The translations under genes were made by a program, and so were the position numbers. Below are positions 1 through 11,582 of a stretch of DNA of 64,000 nt, piece by piece; positions within the stretch are counted from its first letter, which is position 1, and every line of letters starts with the position of its first letter. Source of the DNA: Cryptomeria japonica. Taxonomy: Eukaryota; Streptophyta; Pinopsida; Cupressales; Cupressaceae. The DNA lies in the NCBI RefSeq assembly GCF_030272615.1, contig NC_081413.1, positions 447,746,538 through 447,810,537 of the forward strand. The letters run 5' to 3'. Under the pieces are notes generated by a model, which saw nothing but the letters and a program-made list of their open reading frames with translations, was not told the origin of the DNA and searched no databases.

Positions 1-1061
1 TTTTTTGTCTTTTTCTTGTCAGTCGATCACCTACATTTTGAAATTGTAAAAGCCCCAAAGCTTGTTGCATCCTTATTGTATAAAATGATACTCAAGGCCT
101 TGTTTTTTCTCTTTCTTCTTTTTTCAAGCAAATTATAAATATAAGAACATTAATTCTATGAGAAGCTTGTATGGTTATGTTCACCAAGGGTGCATAGTAT
201 GCAATAAGTTCTAAGAATTTTTTAGTATAGTACTATGACCATATGAGTCCTACTTGCAATAAATGTTTCAAAGGATCATATGTATAAGCTCTACATATAT
301 AGAACACCTTGAAATCCAGTTTAATGATTTCATAGTTGTTTTTCTTAACTTGTGATCCAAAATCTTATATGAATTAATAGAATCAAGGATTTGAAATTCA
401 TGTCTCTTTACTATGTTGAATGAGTTTTGAATAGTTATTGTCTTCTTCTTAGGTAGGAAATTAAAATTTTCTAACTTCTGTTTAAGAGGATTCTATGTAG
501 AGAGAAATTATTGAGTTACAACTGAGAAATTCATTTTGTGCTATAATTAATACCAGGTATTAACCACACTAGGCCTAAGGCACTGCAGGGAATACATATT
601 TTTCTTATTGTAATAATGGTTCATCTAATGCATAGACCAATGGATAAGGAAAAAGTAATAATATTGTATTGCTAATTGTAACAATGAGAATGTTTTATTA
701 AGCATTACAATAACCATTTTATTTTATTTAGTTTTTTCTTTCAAGTACATAGGAACATTAGTTCTCATTGTGATCACAATTACATGGGGATGAAGGCCAC
801 ATGCTTTAGAGTCTAAAGGTTACTAATTCTCATAGTAGTTTGATAATTCATCTATTGAAGCATTATATCTACCTAAAGAGACTAAAATGCTACCATAAGG
901 GACACACGCCTTGGTCCTATAAAGCCTAAAGTGTAGAGAGTGTGACTACTTCCTTATCCATAGTTTGCACTCTATCAATTGGTCCACTGATCTAGGGTCT
1001 TAGAGATTGATATTGGCCTCTCATAGAGATTTATTGGAGAAACTAGTTGGTAACACCAACA
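1..1061. other. Unassigned AT-rich stretch, probably decayed internal DNA of K0
   Basis: No reading frame longer than a few dozen codons and no pol motif could be recognised on either strand. It lies directly downstream, on the minus strand, of the K0 gag-protease remnant, where integrase would be expected. It is therefore either very decayed K0 or a replacement by other DNA. Nothing in it supports a gene. Confidence 0.4.
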
Positions 1062-2101
1062 CCAAGTTTAATTAAGTTATCTCTATCATTGGTGATATGA
1101 TTCAAACATCTAGAGTTGGCGATCCATGCCTTTTGTTCCTATTTAGCATGTAGAGTAGTATTTATAGATTTATCTTCTGAATTTTTAGACCATCCATCAT
1201 TGTTTTCTTCTATAAATAGGAACAAGTGTTCTTGATTTGAGTCATAGTCTTCTTTAGATGAGTAGGATTCATTGAATTAAATCCCTCTTTTGTTTGTCTC
1301 TATCATCTCTTTTGATTTTTTTTAATTTCTTCTATAATTCTCCTTTCCTTTGTTATCATCATTAGGTATTACACTATAATCTTATTTATATATACATCTA
1401 GAAGCACAATGCCCTAATATTACACAATTAAAATATTTAAAGAGTAACTTACATTTGTAGTTCACAATTCCTCTCTTTAATCTTGTTACAAATTTTTCTT
1501 CAATCTCATCCAAGCCTTCAGTCTCTTTTGGTTCTTCTTTAGGATTCTTTGTGGATTTGAATGTTTCTTCCTTCCTTTCCTTCTTTATGTCATCTAATTA
1601 TGCAATCTCAAAGGTAGAAAGTGGCCCAAGGATTTGATTAATAGTGTATTTATTCATGACATGGATTTCCCTAATAGCATACTTTTTTTATTTATAGCTC
1701 TAGGGTAATTTTGTCATTATATTCCTTACGACTTTACTCTTTTCTACTAATCTACCAACACTTCTCAAATTATTTATAATTTTATTTCATTTGATGAATA
1801 TAGCCTCCAATGTTTTCATCTCAAATTAGTGCTTTAGATTTGTAATCTTGGATTGCTTTGCCTCCTTATCTCCTTCAAATACACTATTTATCTTGTCCTA
1901 AATTTATTTAGCTGACTTAGCCCTTGTGATTTTGTTGATCACTACAACATTCAAGCAAGTTACAATTGCAACAATAACCTTTGTAGTACTCTCACATTCT
2001 TTGATTTCCTTCAAATTTGTAGGACCATTTTGTAGAGTAGTATAACCTTGTTTAATGGTTTCCCAAATATCTGTTAGCATATTATCCAAACCATACTCCA
2101 C
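1062..2101 (-). pseudogene. K0 copia gag-protease remnant
   Basis: This is a badly broken Ty1/copia polyprotein start. The longest open piece (1904-2101) has the copia gag pattern of a Trp-Glu-Thr-Ile block followed by a Gly-Tyr. Further along the minus strand comes a degenerate zinc knuckle near 1385-1435 (Tyr-x2-Cys-x4-His-x4-Cys; the first Cys is lost). Next is an acidic stretch, then near 1109-1130 a WIANSRCLNHIT sequence that lines up with the usual protease motif W-I-D-S-G-C-S-H-H-M-T. The catalytic Asp is Asn and the Gly is Arg, so it cannot be an active protease. At least eight stops interrupt the frame. It belongs to the same broad copia group as B, D and F in this window. Confidence 0.6.
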
Positions 2102-2144
2102 CCTTTCTCTCCAATAAGAATAATAATTTCCCTTAAAATTTAAA

Positions 2145-2156
2145 GCCTTGAATTCA
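2145..2156 (-). other. K0 primer binding site (degenerate)
   Basis: The plus strand reads GCCTTGAATTCA, a 9-of-12 match by eye to the complement of the tRNA-iMet-type PBS found in B. It sits 1 base from the inferred LTR edge at 2158. Degenerate, so placed mainly by position. Confidence 0.4.
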
Positions 2157-2157
2157 T

Positions 2158-2603
2158 TGAACCTAAGGTAGGATTGAGAGGGGGTGAATCATTCTCAACC
2201 AAAACTAAAGTAGTAACACACAACACTTAACAAGAACACATAATCAACACATCACTAGAAAAAAATTATACAAGAAAACCTAAAATAGGAAAAGAACTAT
2301 GGTGAGTAGTTTCCCATAAAATATATCCATTATGTATATCAGATTACAACAAAAGAGCTCACTACTTTAGACTTGCTAACCAAGGGTAACTTCTCTTGGG
2401 GCAATATATAAAAATGACTCACACACCTAATTCTAACTACAATAGGGTAAGGTACAACAAATTGATTTGAAATTAAGGATCTCCTAATCATGAAGCTATG
2501 GTTTGAAATTTGCATCAAATGATCATCATAAACATGCACAACTCATGCCTCATCTATCAACACTCTATCTCATATTTCTGCTATAGTCTCAAATAACTTG
2601 CAT
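2158..2603 (-). repeat. K0 5' LTR, segment 1 of 3
   Basis: The segment begins TGAACC next to the degenerate PBS and carries the GAGAGGGGGTGAATCA block shared by the other copia LTRs here. It also has the GAAAAACTATGGTG-type block. The LTR is interrupted at 2603 by element B (TGCAT duplication at 2599-2603 and 16264-16268). It resumes at 16269, is interrupted again by G, and finishes at 31998. Summed length is about 1,170 bp. Confidence 0.55.
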
Positions 2604-3786
2604 TGTTAGACAACTCAGATAACCAATGAAAAACTGAGAGGGGTGGGGGGTGAATCAGTTGTTAACATATTATAGAATTTAAAGCATTAAAACCTTATTA
2701 CTGGAATACATAAACCAAATACCTGAATAGCAGATATAACAATTAAGAACAAATATAATCCACATATCATTTACCAACCATCCACAAAATATAACACCAA
2801 GATTTGTACATAGAAAACCCAACAAAGGGAAAAACTATGGTGGGAAGCCTACCCACAGTTAAATAATACTTCTATAGTAAGCATGTGAATAAAAAAAGAG
2901 GAGCCTGTATATGAAGGAAGGCCAACTTCCTAGAGCGCACTGCTCAACACAAAAGGAGCCTCACTGACTACAAAATAAATTCATACTACAATCTAGAAAG
3001 AAGACTGAACTACAAGAATAATATCTCATATGCCTAAATATGATTTCAATTAAGCTCAGTACCGGAGGTCTTAAACCTCTTTCACCAACCAAATTTGATC
3101 ACCTATGATCGACCAAAACCTCTGCATATGATTACAACCTTATTCGCACACACATAATCCTATATCCCAAAAACCCACAAATATGCCCATGATCTACAAA
3201 GAGATCTTACATAATATTTATACCAACCTGAGACCTAAACAATTAGGTCGGCTACCTATAAGATAATACAATAAATTCATAACATAAACCCATAATCCAA
3301 TGATCAACCAAGTCATCCTAAGACCAAAACAACATAATCCAATCAATAGATCCAACCAGAAATGCATCGGGATCATCCACCAACATGTTACATAAAACGC
3401 TCCATAACCTACAAGAATAAGATAATCGTCAGCATCCCAAAATCCATCTAGAATCCGCACAAACACCACTTCTCAAGTGCATCAAAAGATCTTCAACAAA
3501 CCAGTAAAAGCCTTACTGGTGACCAAAAGGATTACTAGAACAAATGATAGCTCCTGAGTCATCAAATCCCAAACCAACTGATCATGAAACACATCTTAAT
3601 AGCATGAATCATAGATCGAAACCAATTCCACAAAATGAAGCATACCAGAGCATACCAGATCAATATCATAATCCTACCACTCTACCGGAACCTACCAGAA
3701 ACCGGTAAACAACTAAAACAACTAGTTTTGCCATTAATGACAAAACATCAATGCAACACATAATCAATTCCTCCAATTTGCCAACA
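2604..3786 (-). repeat. B 3' LTR
   Basis: 1,183 bp, TGTTAGAC...CCAACA on the plus strand, matching the 15036-16263 copy along its length with visible point differences. It carries the GAGAGGGG...GTGAATCA block next to its PBS-side end, a TATAAATA box on the minus strand at 3215-3222, and the conserved CTAGAGC-CACTGCTCA block near 2930-2946. Confidence 0.85.
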
Positions 3787-3798
3787 AACTCCCCCTTT
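3787..3798 (-). other. B polypurine tract
   Basis: The minus strand reads AAAGGGGGAGTT immediately next to the 3' LTR, the standard place and composition for the plus-strand primer of an LTR element. Confidence 0.8.
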
Positions 3799-4174
3799 GG
3801 AATTTATTGAAACACTAGATGTGGAAAAAATCCATGTACCAAGAAATGCCAAACAAGTCTCCCCTAAAGGAAGACAACCAACAATCTCCCATAAGATGAT
3901 ATTACAATGAAGTTAACAAACTCCCGCTGTGAATGATATCCCTATTAATTTCTAATCTCACTTTGACTGATATTTTTTTTAAGCTCTATTTTTCACATAT
4001 ATCTCTCTCCCTTTTACATAAATGCCAAAAATTTGACATAAACATCAAAGAAAAATCATAAATCCACTGATCCACTCAGCTAACTACTCCCCCTGAGTAG
4101 TAGCACCAACAAATCAACCCAGAATGAATTGCAGCTCTATAAATGCATACTAGACTAATGCCAAGCAGCGTCAC
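3799..4174. other. B untranslated spacer between pol stop and PPT
   Basis: About 375 bp with no open frame. It lies between the end of RNase H and the polypurine tract of B, where copia elements have a short non-coding region. Confidence 0.5.
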
Positions 4175-4929
4175 TCAGGTCTCTATCAAAGGGGAAAAAA
4201 CCTCCATTTTGTCTTTGAAGTACTCAAATGATTCCTTAGGTAAAGGTTTAGTGAAGATATCTGCAATTTTCTCTTTAGTATTCACATAAACCAGTCTGAA
4301 TTCATTTGCTTCCACCTTATCCTAGAAAAGGTTATACATGATAGATATGTGCTTTTTATTAGAATGAAATACTAGATTCTTTAATATATCAATAGAAACA
4401 GAGTTATCACAGTGATAACTACCAGTTCATGACAATCCACCCTTATATCCTTCAACAATTGCTTCATCCATAGAACTTGTGTATAGTTAGTTGTAGGAGA
4501 AACATACTCAGCTTCAGCAATAGATAAAGAGGTACATGACCGCTTCTTGTTGATCCATGAAACACATTTCTTTCCAAGAAAGAAAGCTCCACCAGATGTG
4601 CTCTTTTAGTCATCAACATCTCCAACCCAATCTGCATCTATATATGCATATAGTGTAAAGTCATCATTTTAAGGATAACACAAACTATATTCAGTTGTTC
4701 CTTGCAAATACCTGAAAACCCTTTTCACCGTACTCTTATGATTCTCTCTAGGATAACTCTGATATCTTGATACAATACAAACTACATTTACAATATCTGG
4801 TCTATTCTGAGTTGGACATAACAAACCTTCAATCATAGACTTGTACCTTGTAGGATTTATTGGTGCTAATGCATCTATCTTAGTCAATTTCTCACTTGTA
4901 ACAATACCAACTAGTTTAGAATTTTCCAT
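4175..4929 (-). pseudogene. B RNase H and end of pol
   Basis: C-terminal part of the copia polyprotein. RNase H removes the RNA strand during reverse transcription. The piece at 4669-4929 shows the conserved NPTRYKSMIEGLL and TRPDI-like blocks that join RT to RNase H. Downstream, interrupted by stops, come a YAYIDADW-type motif, a DD-KSTSGGAFFLG block, an SLSIAEAEY motif and the terminal DIFTKPLP box. The reading frame ends at a TGA at 4175-4177. The same blocks occur intact in F, so the assignment is firm. It is broken by several stops and at least one frameshift after the AEAEY motif. Confidence 0.78.
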
Positions 4930-5720
4930 CCAAATTTCTTCAACAATTCCCTAGCATACTTAGTTTGATAGATGAAAATACCTTTATTAGTCAGAGTAAT
5001 CTACAAACCTAAGAAAAATTTCATCTCCCCAATCATAGACATCTCAAATTCATTCTTCATATTATTAGAGAATTTCATACATAAGTTATCCTCACCTCCA
5101 AAAATGATATCATCAACAAAGACTTCAACAATCAATATGTCATCATCAGTGATCTTATAATATAAATTACTATCACCATTACCCTTAGTGAAACCAAGCT
5201 TCAAAAGATATTTATCCAATCTTGCATACCAAGCTCTAGGGGCTTGTTTCAATCTATATAAAGCTTTCCTTAACTTGCAAACCATGTTTTTGTCATCTGA
5301 AAGTGAAAATCCATCAGGATGCTCAATGTAAACTTCCTCTTCAATATCTCCATTCAAAAATGCACACTTAACATCTATCTGATAAACCTTGTAGTTCTTA
5401 TGGGCAACATAAGCAAGAAATGATCTCACAGCTTCAAACCTAGCTACCATTTAAAAGTCTCATTATAATAAATTCCTTCCTTATGAGAATATTTGTTACA
5501 AACCAATATAGCCTTATTCCTTATGACTTGTCCATCTTCATTAAATTTATTCGTAAAAACCCATTTAGTCCCAATAACATTCTTATTTTTAGGTCGAGGA
5601 ACTAAAGTCCATGTATTATTCTTTTCTATCAGATCTAATTCCTCTTCCATAGCTTTTATCCAACATTCATCTTTACATGCTTTAATTATAGATGTTGGTT
5701 CAATTTAAGAAATTAAACAT
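4930..5720 (-). pseudogene. B reverse transcriptase
   Basis: Copia RT. The open piece 5001-5450 carries YQIDVKCAFLNGD, LYRLKQAPRAWYARLDKYL and the catalytic FVDDIIFGG box (a YVDD variant also seen in F). The upstream open piece 5444-5650 carries NTWTLVPRP, IGTKWVF and ARLVCKGYSQKEG-like blocks (here ILVCNKYSHKEG). The two pieces are in different frames, so there is a frameshift near 5445. The N-terminal stretch reaches about 5720. The enzyme would copy element RNA into DNA in cytoplasmic particles, but this copy cannot make a full protein. Confidence 0.82.
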
Positions 5721-5779
5721 ACCTCATCAGTTGCCAACCTTCTTCTTCTCGTCACTCTTTTATTCTTATCTCCAATGGT

Positions 5780-6927
5780 CTAATCTTTTGAATGATTTAA
5801 CCTAACATACTTAGGCATCTTCTGATTTTTTGTTCCTATGCTCTGGTCTTCAGTTATTGTTGAATTTTCTAATACTACTGGAGTAACTAGTTCAACATTT
5901 TTTTCCGTTGTAGGTGCTACCAGTTTAGTTATGATCATTTCCACTGCCAATTCTCTCTCATAAGTTCTGATTTGACATTTGGTCAGCTCATCCACCTTGA
6001 CATTAGTTCTCTCCATAATTCTCTACAATCCCTTTTTATAACATCTATATGATTTTCTTTCATTAGAATAACCAACAAATATCCCTTCATCACATCTAGG
6101 ATCAAAATTTCTAATGGAATCATCTTCTTTGATATAGCATTTACTACCAAAGATTCTGAAATACTTAACTGTAGGTGTATGACCAAACCATAACTCATTT
6201 AAGGTGTCTTACTAGTGTCTCCTTTTATATGAACTCTATTGAATATGTATACCAATGTGCTTAAAGCTTCTCTCCAACAGATATGAGGCAGATTAGCTTC
6301 CATCATCATAGTTCTAGCCGCATCCAAGATAGTTTTGGTCTTCCTTTCCACAACTCCATTCTAGTGAGGTGTCTGGGGTGTAGATAACTATATCCTTATC
6401 CCATTCTTTTCACAATAACTGTTAAATTCACCAGATGTGAATTCTCCACCCTGATCAGAGCTTAATCATTTAATCTTCAATCTTGTATTTGTCTCAACTT
6501 TATATTTAAAGATTTTACAATTTTCGAATGCTTTAGATTTCTCCCTTAGAAAAGTAACCCACATCAATCTAGAGTAGTCATCAATGATTAGCATAAAATA
6601 TACCCTAAAAAACTTTTGATTCTAGCAGGACCACACAAAATAGTATGAATAAGATCAAGAACATCATTAGATTTGTCTTGTATACTCTTAAAAGAAGTTC
6701 TGACTTGTGTTCCCATTTGACATTCCTTACATACCAGATTATAGGGCTTCAAAATATTAGGTATATCTCTAACTGCCTCAATAAAACTGATCTTTACATT
6801 GCAATCAAAATTCACATGACAAAACCTCTTGTGCCATAGCCAACTCTCATCGATTTGTGAAATCAAACATGCCTTGTCACCCGATTTCAAATGAAAGATG
6901 TTACCTTTAGTCTAAGTACTAGTTGCA
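5780..6927 (-). pseudogene. B integrase
   Basis: Copia integrase, which inserts the cDNA into the host chromosome. The piece 6588-6890 has the His-His-Cys-Cys zinc region (WHKRFCHVNF, then CKEC). It reaches the position of the first catalytic Asp, where IHTILCGP is read instead of the usual IHTDLCGP, so that Asp is missing. A frameshift near 6590 moves the core into another frame, where IDDYSR, SDQGGEF and NGVVER are recognisable between stops. The region after the core (5983-6198) lines up with F in a third frame. The upstream end is cut by the insertion of A: the codons continue at 13592 on the other side of A. Confidence 0.78.
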
Positions 6928-6932
6928 ATCTC

Positions 6933-7751
6933 TATTAGGGGTCCCACAGATACTGAGAGGGGGGGGTGAATCAGTATCTAACAAGTAATTAGAATTTCAT
7001 AACTTAAAACATGTAGAACATAATATAACAGTGTACCGGTATGCAAGAAATAATGCAATAAATAGAATCAAGAACATCCACATGAAAAGTACACCATAAC
7101 ACAAGATTTTAATGAGGAAACCCAGTGTGGGAAAAACCTTGGTGGGATTTGTGACCCACAATATTCACTCACTGGCCAATAAGAGAATATTACTTACAAT
7201 AGGGGCTTTCACATGTAGGAAGTCCAACTGCCTAGAGCTCACTGCTCAATGAGAAGTCACACTAACTTACAAATAAGGATTATACTAATCCAATAACTTG
7301 TACTGCTTTACATTAGCATCTTCAATGCCAGATTCAGTACTGGTTCTTGCTCTGTTCTTTACATATACCCTTTGACCTATCTTTTGCACATTAGGTCTAC
7401 CTAATATTTTCCTTAATGCTTCTACATCACTCCTACAAATGTCTACAATGATCTCCTTTATATATAAGAGTCATTTTACAATTTGCCAAGTCAGCTTACA
7501 ATAATAAACAAAATATTGTATAACAAAATCTTGTCGGCCTCTATGCTGGTATACTTCTTTTCTTCTGTGTCGGTGTCGGTGTTGAGTGTGATCTATTGAT
7601 GCCTGTATCGTTATCCTAAGTGCTGGTGTTGAGTGTGATCTATTGATGCCGGTATAATGTCTTTGCCAGTGCCATAGGATTGCAAGGTTGCCATCAATGA
7701 CAAAACCTTCAATCACATACAATGTCTCATTGGAGTGTGCATATGCCAACA
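6933..7751 (-). repeat. A 3' LTR
   Basis: 819 bp. The plus strand reads TATTAGGGGTCCC...CCAACA (TG changed to TA at the left end), nearly matching the 12748-13586 copy. It contains the GAGAGGGG...GTGAATCAG block near its PBS-side end, a CTAGAGCTCACTGCTCA block near 7233-7249 and a minus-strand TATATATAAA box at 7457-7466. Confidence 0.85.
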
Positions 7752-7763
7752 ATCTCCCCCTTT
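7752..7763 (-). other. A polypurine tract
   Basis: Minus strand AAAGGGGGAGAT directly beside the 3' LTR, identical to the tract of F at 57021-57032. Confidence 0.82.
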
Positions 7764-7978
7764 GGCATTGATGGCAACACTCATGATAAATTTCAAAAAG
7801 TATCCAAAAATGTGTAGTCCAAAAATGTTACCAAAAATGTGAGAGCTCCCTCTGAGCATATGATTCCTGTATTTTGAATTTTCTCATCCCACTACTTGCC
7901 CTTTGGCATCAATGACAAAGGTTGTCAAGATGTCAGTAGAGTTTGTAGTTTCAACTATCCATAACCTCAACCTTGTAG
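7764..7978. other. A 3' untranslated spacer
   Basis: About 215 bp between the end of ORF2 and the polypurine tract. On the minus strand it contains a second copy of the GCCAAAGG tract context near 7893-7910. No open frame. Confidence 0.45.
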
Positions 7979-10900
7979 CTAGGTAGGTATAATCTGAAAA
8001 AGATCTCCCAAAATCAAGTTTATACTATCCATAAACTTCTTACTATCCTTTATTGTTGTCTCAGTTCTTTTCACTGTACCGGTGAGATGCTGCAAATGCT
8101 CTGCCAGTGTTTTGCTTCCCTATGTTAATGCCTTAGAAATTTCCTTCTGCAGAGATGCTAGATAGTCCAATCTTGGACTTAGTTTAGATCTCAAATGTTT
8201 TGCTTTATTTATTATTCTTTGTTTCTCTCTTTCCAATTTGAGTAGTTCTTCCTCAAAATTTGCTATCTTCTCCTCAAAAACTGATAGTGTATCAGGTGAG
8301 TTGACAAAGTTGTCTGTAAGTTTATTTATCTCATCCTATACCTTACTCATTTTCTTGTCAATATCTACAGTCAAAAAGTTTGTTTTACAGGGATCTTTGT
8401 ACAAGTTTTTGTACTCTTTCAATAAATTACATAGTTCCAGTAGAAGTGTGTCAAAATCTCTATTACACTTCTTTATTTCCTCATCAAAGAATTTCCATTT
8501 TTCAATTTCTACCTTATCCTTCACTGACTCTTCCTTTATTTTCTAATGTTTTCTGAGATATATTTACATAATGTATCCAATTGTCCTAAAGAATCTCTAT
8601 TATCTATGTTACAATTGGGAGCAATTACCTTCAAAATTGGTATGGAATCATCAATTGCTTTGTAAGCTTGTGAGATGCAGTCGGTTATTTTCTTGAGAGA
8701 ATCTAATAACACCTCAGTCACATTTGTTGATTTATGTGCTGATGATGATCCAATAATATGAGTACTAGTGAAAGTAACCAAGCTTGTATTGACCTCTGGT
8801 AGGTCAATTTGTGTTTGCATTTCTTTAAGCACTGGTTTTCCTACTTCACTAGTTATCGATTGATGTTGTTCTGGAGCCTTTAGCTCTGTTTGTTTCTCTA
8901 TATGTTGTATTGCCTCAGTCTATGACTCAGTCTCTACCTTTTTCTCTTTATCTTCTGTCGGTTTCTCTGTTTCCCCTGCTACCGGAGGCTCATTAGCCAT
9001 ATCTGACTTATCAGTTGTATCTTTGTCTACTACTATGTTGATCTTTTGAGTATCAACATCCATATTGTATAGGACTTCAGAATTAGGATTATTATCCTCT
9101 ACATCCATACTTTTAGCTACCAGTTGATCTTTAGTAGTTCTTGTTTTCACCGGTGGAGTATTTAAAGAAGGTGGGGGTAAGTTGTCTTTAACTTTGATGC
9201 TTGGTGGTCCACCAACTTTACCTTTCCCTTTGTCTCTATCTTTCTGATAAACCTTTATAGGTTTGGCATTCCTGTACTTTTCTTTTTTTTCTTTCTCAAT
9301 GAGGAATATATCCCATCCATCTTCTGTTTCCTCTATCACTTCATTAACTCTTCTTGCCATTAGTGAAATGTGCCGGTGTGCAGTAGAGAATACTGACCGG
9401 TTTGCTTGAGCAATTATATCATCAATTTCTTGTGGAGATTTTACCAAATATACAACAAGTAGCTTCTCAATTTTTATTTTCTTATCCAATTCTATCACTA
9501 CTTGTCTTCTTGCCTCAAGTATTTTGAATAATTCATTAGGAATTTCTTTGACTACTTCCATCAAAAATTTCTTGTACATATCCATGTGCAATATAACACT
9601 ATTTTCAACTTGTTCTTTCTCATCAGCTGTTAGAGTGTCATAAATTTTCTCTATATTTTTAAGTTTAGCTTCCTTTGTGATTTCATTTAGTAATATATCA
9701 AGAGGGGCCAAGTCTCTGTTTGTCCTCTTCTTTTTCTTCTTGGGTGTCAGTTTCTTCTTTGGTGTGGCCTTTCTTATCGGAGATCTCACAGCTTGTTTCT
9801 TTTGCCATGTCCTTCTAGGTGAAGGTGTGGTTGCCGATGAGGGATCTCTTTTTCTTACAACTCTTTTAAAAGTTACAGGCATGTTGCTTCCTGAAGAAGT
9901 ACCTACCGGTGATTGGTGAGTTTCAGGTTGTGGAGCTACTAACTCATCGTCTGTTATGTCGGTTTTCTTCAATACATCTTCCTTAATGGATTTTTCTTGT
10001 CTGGACCCTTTCCTTACAATTGCCTCAATCTTTTGCACCATTTTCTTTGATTGAATTTGTCTTACAATATTCTCTACACTACCAAATACTTCTTCCTTTG
10101 GTTCTCTGGGGGCTTCCAGAAGTGCTTTGGCATATGTTTCAACTATGTGATCATCTGTTTCATATCCCATCTCGATTACCCAAACTATCCTTGGGATGAC
10201 CACTTCCATCCAGATTTCATCTTTCTTGATGACAAAGCATATATCATCTTTGTATTTGTCTACAATTTTCTGAGATAACCTTACTCTTTTCTTCATTTTG
10301 GTCTTTAATTCTTGGAAAAAGTCATGAATATTGTTTTCCTTGTTCTCACCCATGGTAATGAATAGTTCAGTCAATTGTTTTCATATCGATATGTCATACC
10401 CAAGTTCTTTGTAACCTATACTAGGAACCTATTTTGTTATGTGTAGCATTAGGCATACCAATAGATTTCCAAATCTAAAAGTTCCTTTCTTGTCCCTCTT
10501 GATCTTTCCAAGGTTGTCAATTAATTCATCCTTTAACCATTCACATATATCAATTTTTGCATTATCTGTTACCATATCATAAGCACTCTTAATGCATAAA
10601 CTTGAAACTGAATTAAGTCTATTAGCATGAGTAGCTTTATAACCTAATATCATACTGATGAATCTCACATTGATATCTATTACATCATTAACACTTAGAG
10701 ACCTTTTGTCAAATGTTGCACCAGTTAGGTTTATAACTAGATCATTGGAAACCTTCTTGGTTTTATCTGGTCTCTTACTAGTGGTCGGTAACCCTATGAT
10801 GGCTTTCATAGCTTCCTTGGTGATCTTGTGGATTGCATCTAACTAGAAAAATTCTCCATGTACCCTACTTAAAACTATCCTAATCACATCCTTTGGAAAT

Positions 10901-11217
10901 TTAGGAATGCTAAGGATCTCTGTAAATCCTAGGGTCTCAATGATTTTGTTCTCATCCTTTACATTGTCGGTATTATCACATATCATGGTTTCATACATGG
11001 TCTTAATTTCCTCATCTCCTAACTCTTCAATGTTGCAGTGGATGTACATTCTGGGGTCTTTAGCATATACAACTCCCTTAGGAATTTGAGAAAAAGCACC
11101 TAAGGTATCATCCTTCTTTGCTATCTCGGGAACTAACTGAAATACGAGCCTAGGTCCTTTTATTACTTCAACAATAGTAGGGTTTACTATGTATTTAATT
11201 GTAGAGGTGGATGCCAT
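7979..11217 (-). pseudogene. A ORF2: ~1,080-codon protein of unknown function
   Basis: Begins with ATG at 11217 (MASTSTIKYIV). One frame runs to about 8540, interrupted by stops near 10843, 10430, 10390 and 8920, each a TAG or TGA that CAG or CGA would give by one C-to-T change. One frameshift near 8530 leads into the last part, ending at a TAG at 7979-7981. The first ~420 residues look globular. A basic Pro/Lys-rich stretch follows (around 9690-9830, with TPKKK repeats), nuclear-signal-like. The rest is charged and helix-rich, with likely coiled coils around 8340-8540. No RT, RNase H, integrase or protease motif and no catalytic signature was recognised. It occupies the place pol has in a copia element. 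I do not recognise the family. Confidence 0.7.
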
Positions 11218-11582
11218 GATTAAATACCTTCTACTGCCCTAGATGGATGATTGCTTGGAGTGTGCTTGCTTCTTGCTTGAAATGCCTTACCTCGGAGGCT
11301 TCGTGGTCTCTAAAAATTTGAAATCTCGGTGAAATGAAATGGAGCCAAAACCTTAACTTTATAGTGTCTTTTCGACATCTACCACATTAATTGCATGTCG
11401 GTTAAGTATTCACTTAACATTGTTTGCCGGTAATAAGTAATTTTCAACTTCTTATCTCTAGCCGAGGGAATAATTAGCATATGCATCAATAGATTGCCAA
11501 ACCCTCAAAGAAATTTTCTTTAATTGGATGAAGAACTTCCTACAGGTGGAGCACTGCTCTGTCCTTCTGGTGAAGCATCACT
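11218..11582. other. A spacer between ORF1 and ORF2
   Basis: About 365 bp without an open frame longer than a few dozen codons. It separates the last knuckle-containing piece of ORF1 from the ORF2 start. A splice acceptor or internal promoter for ORF2 could lie here, but I see no distinctive signal. Confidence 0.35.

Noticed and set aside
9677-9919. Plus-strand open frame rich in Phe/Ser opposite ORF2 of A
   Set aside because: Antisense shadow of the Lys-rich stretch in ORF2; low complexity and no independent signal.
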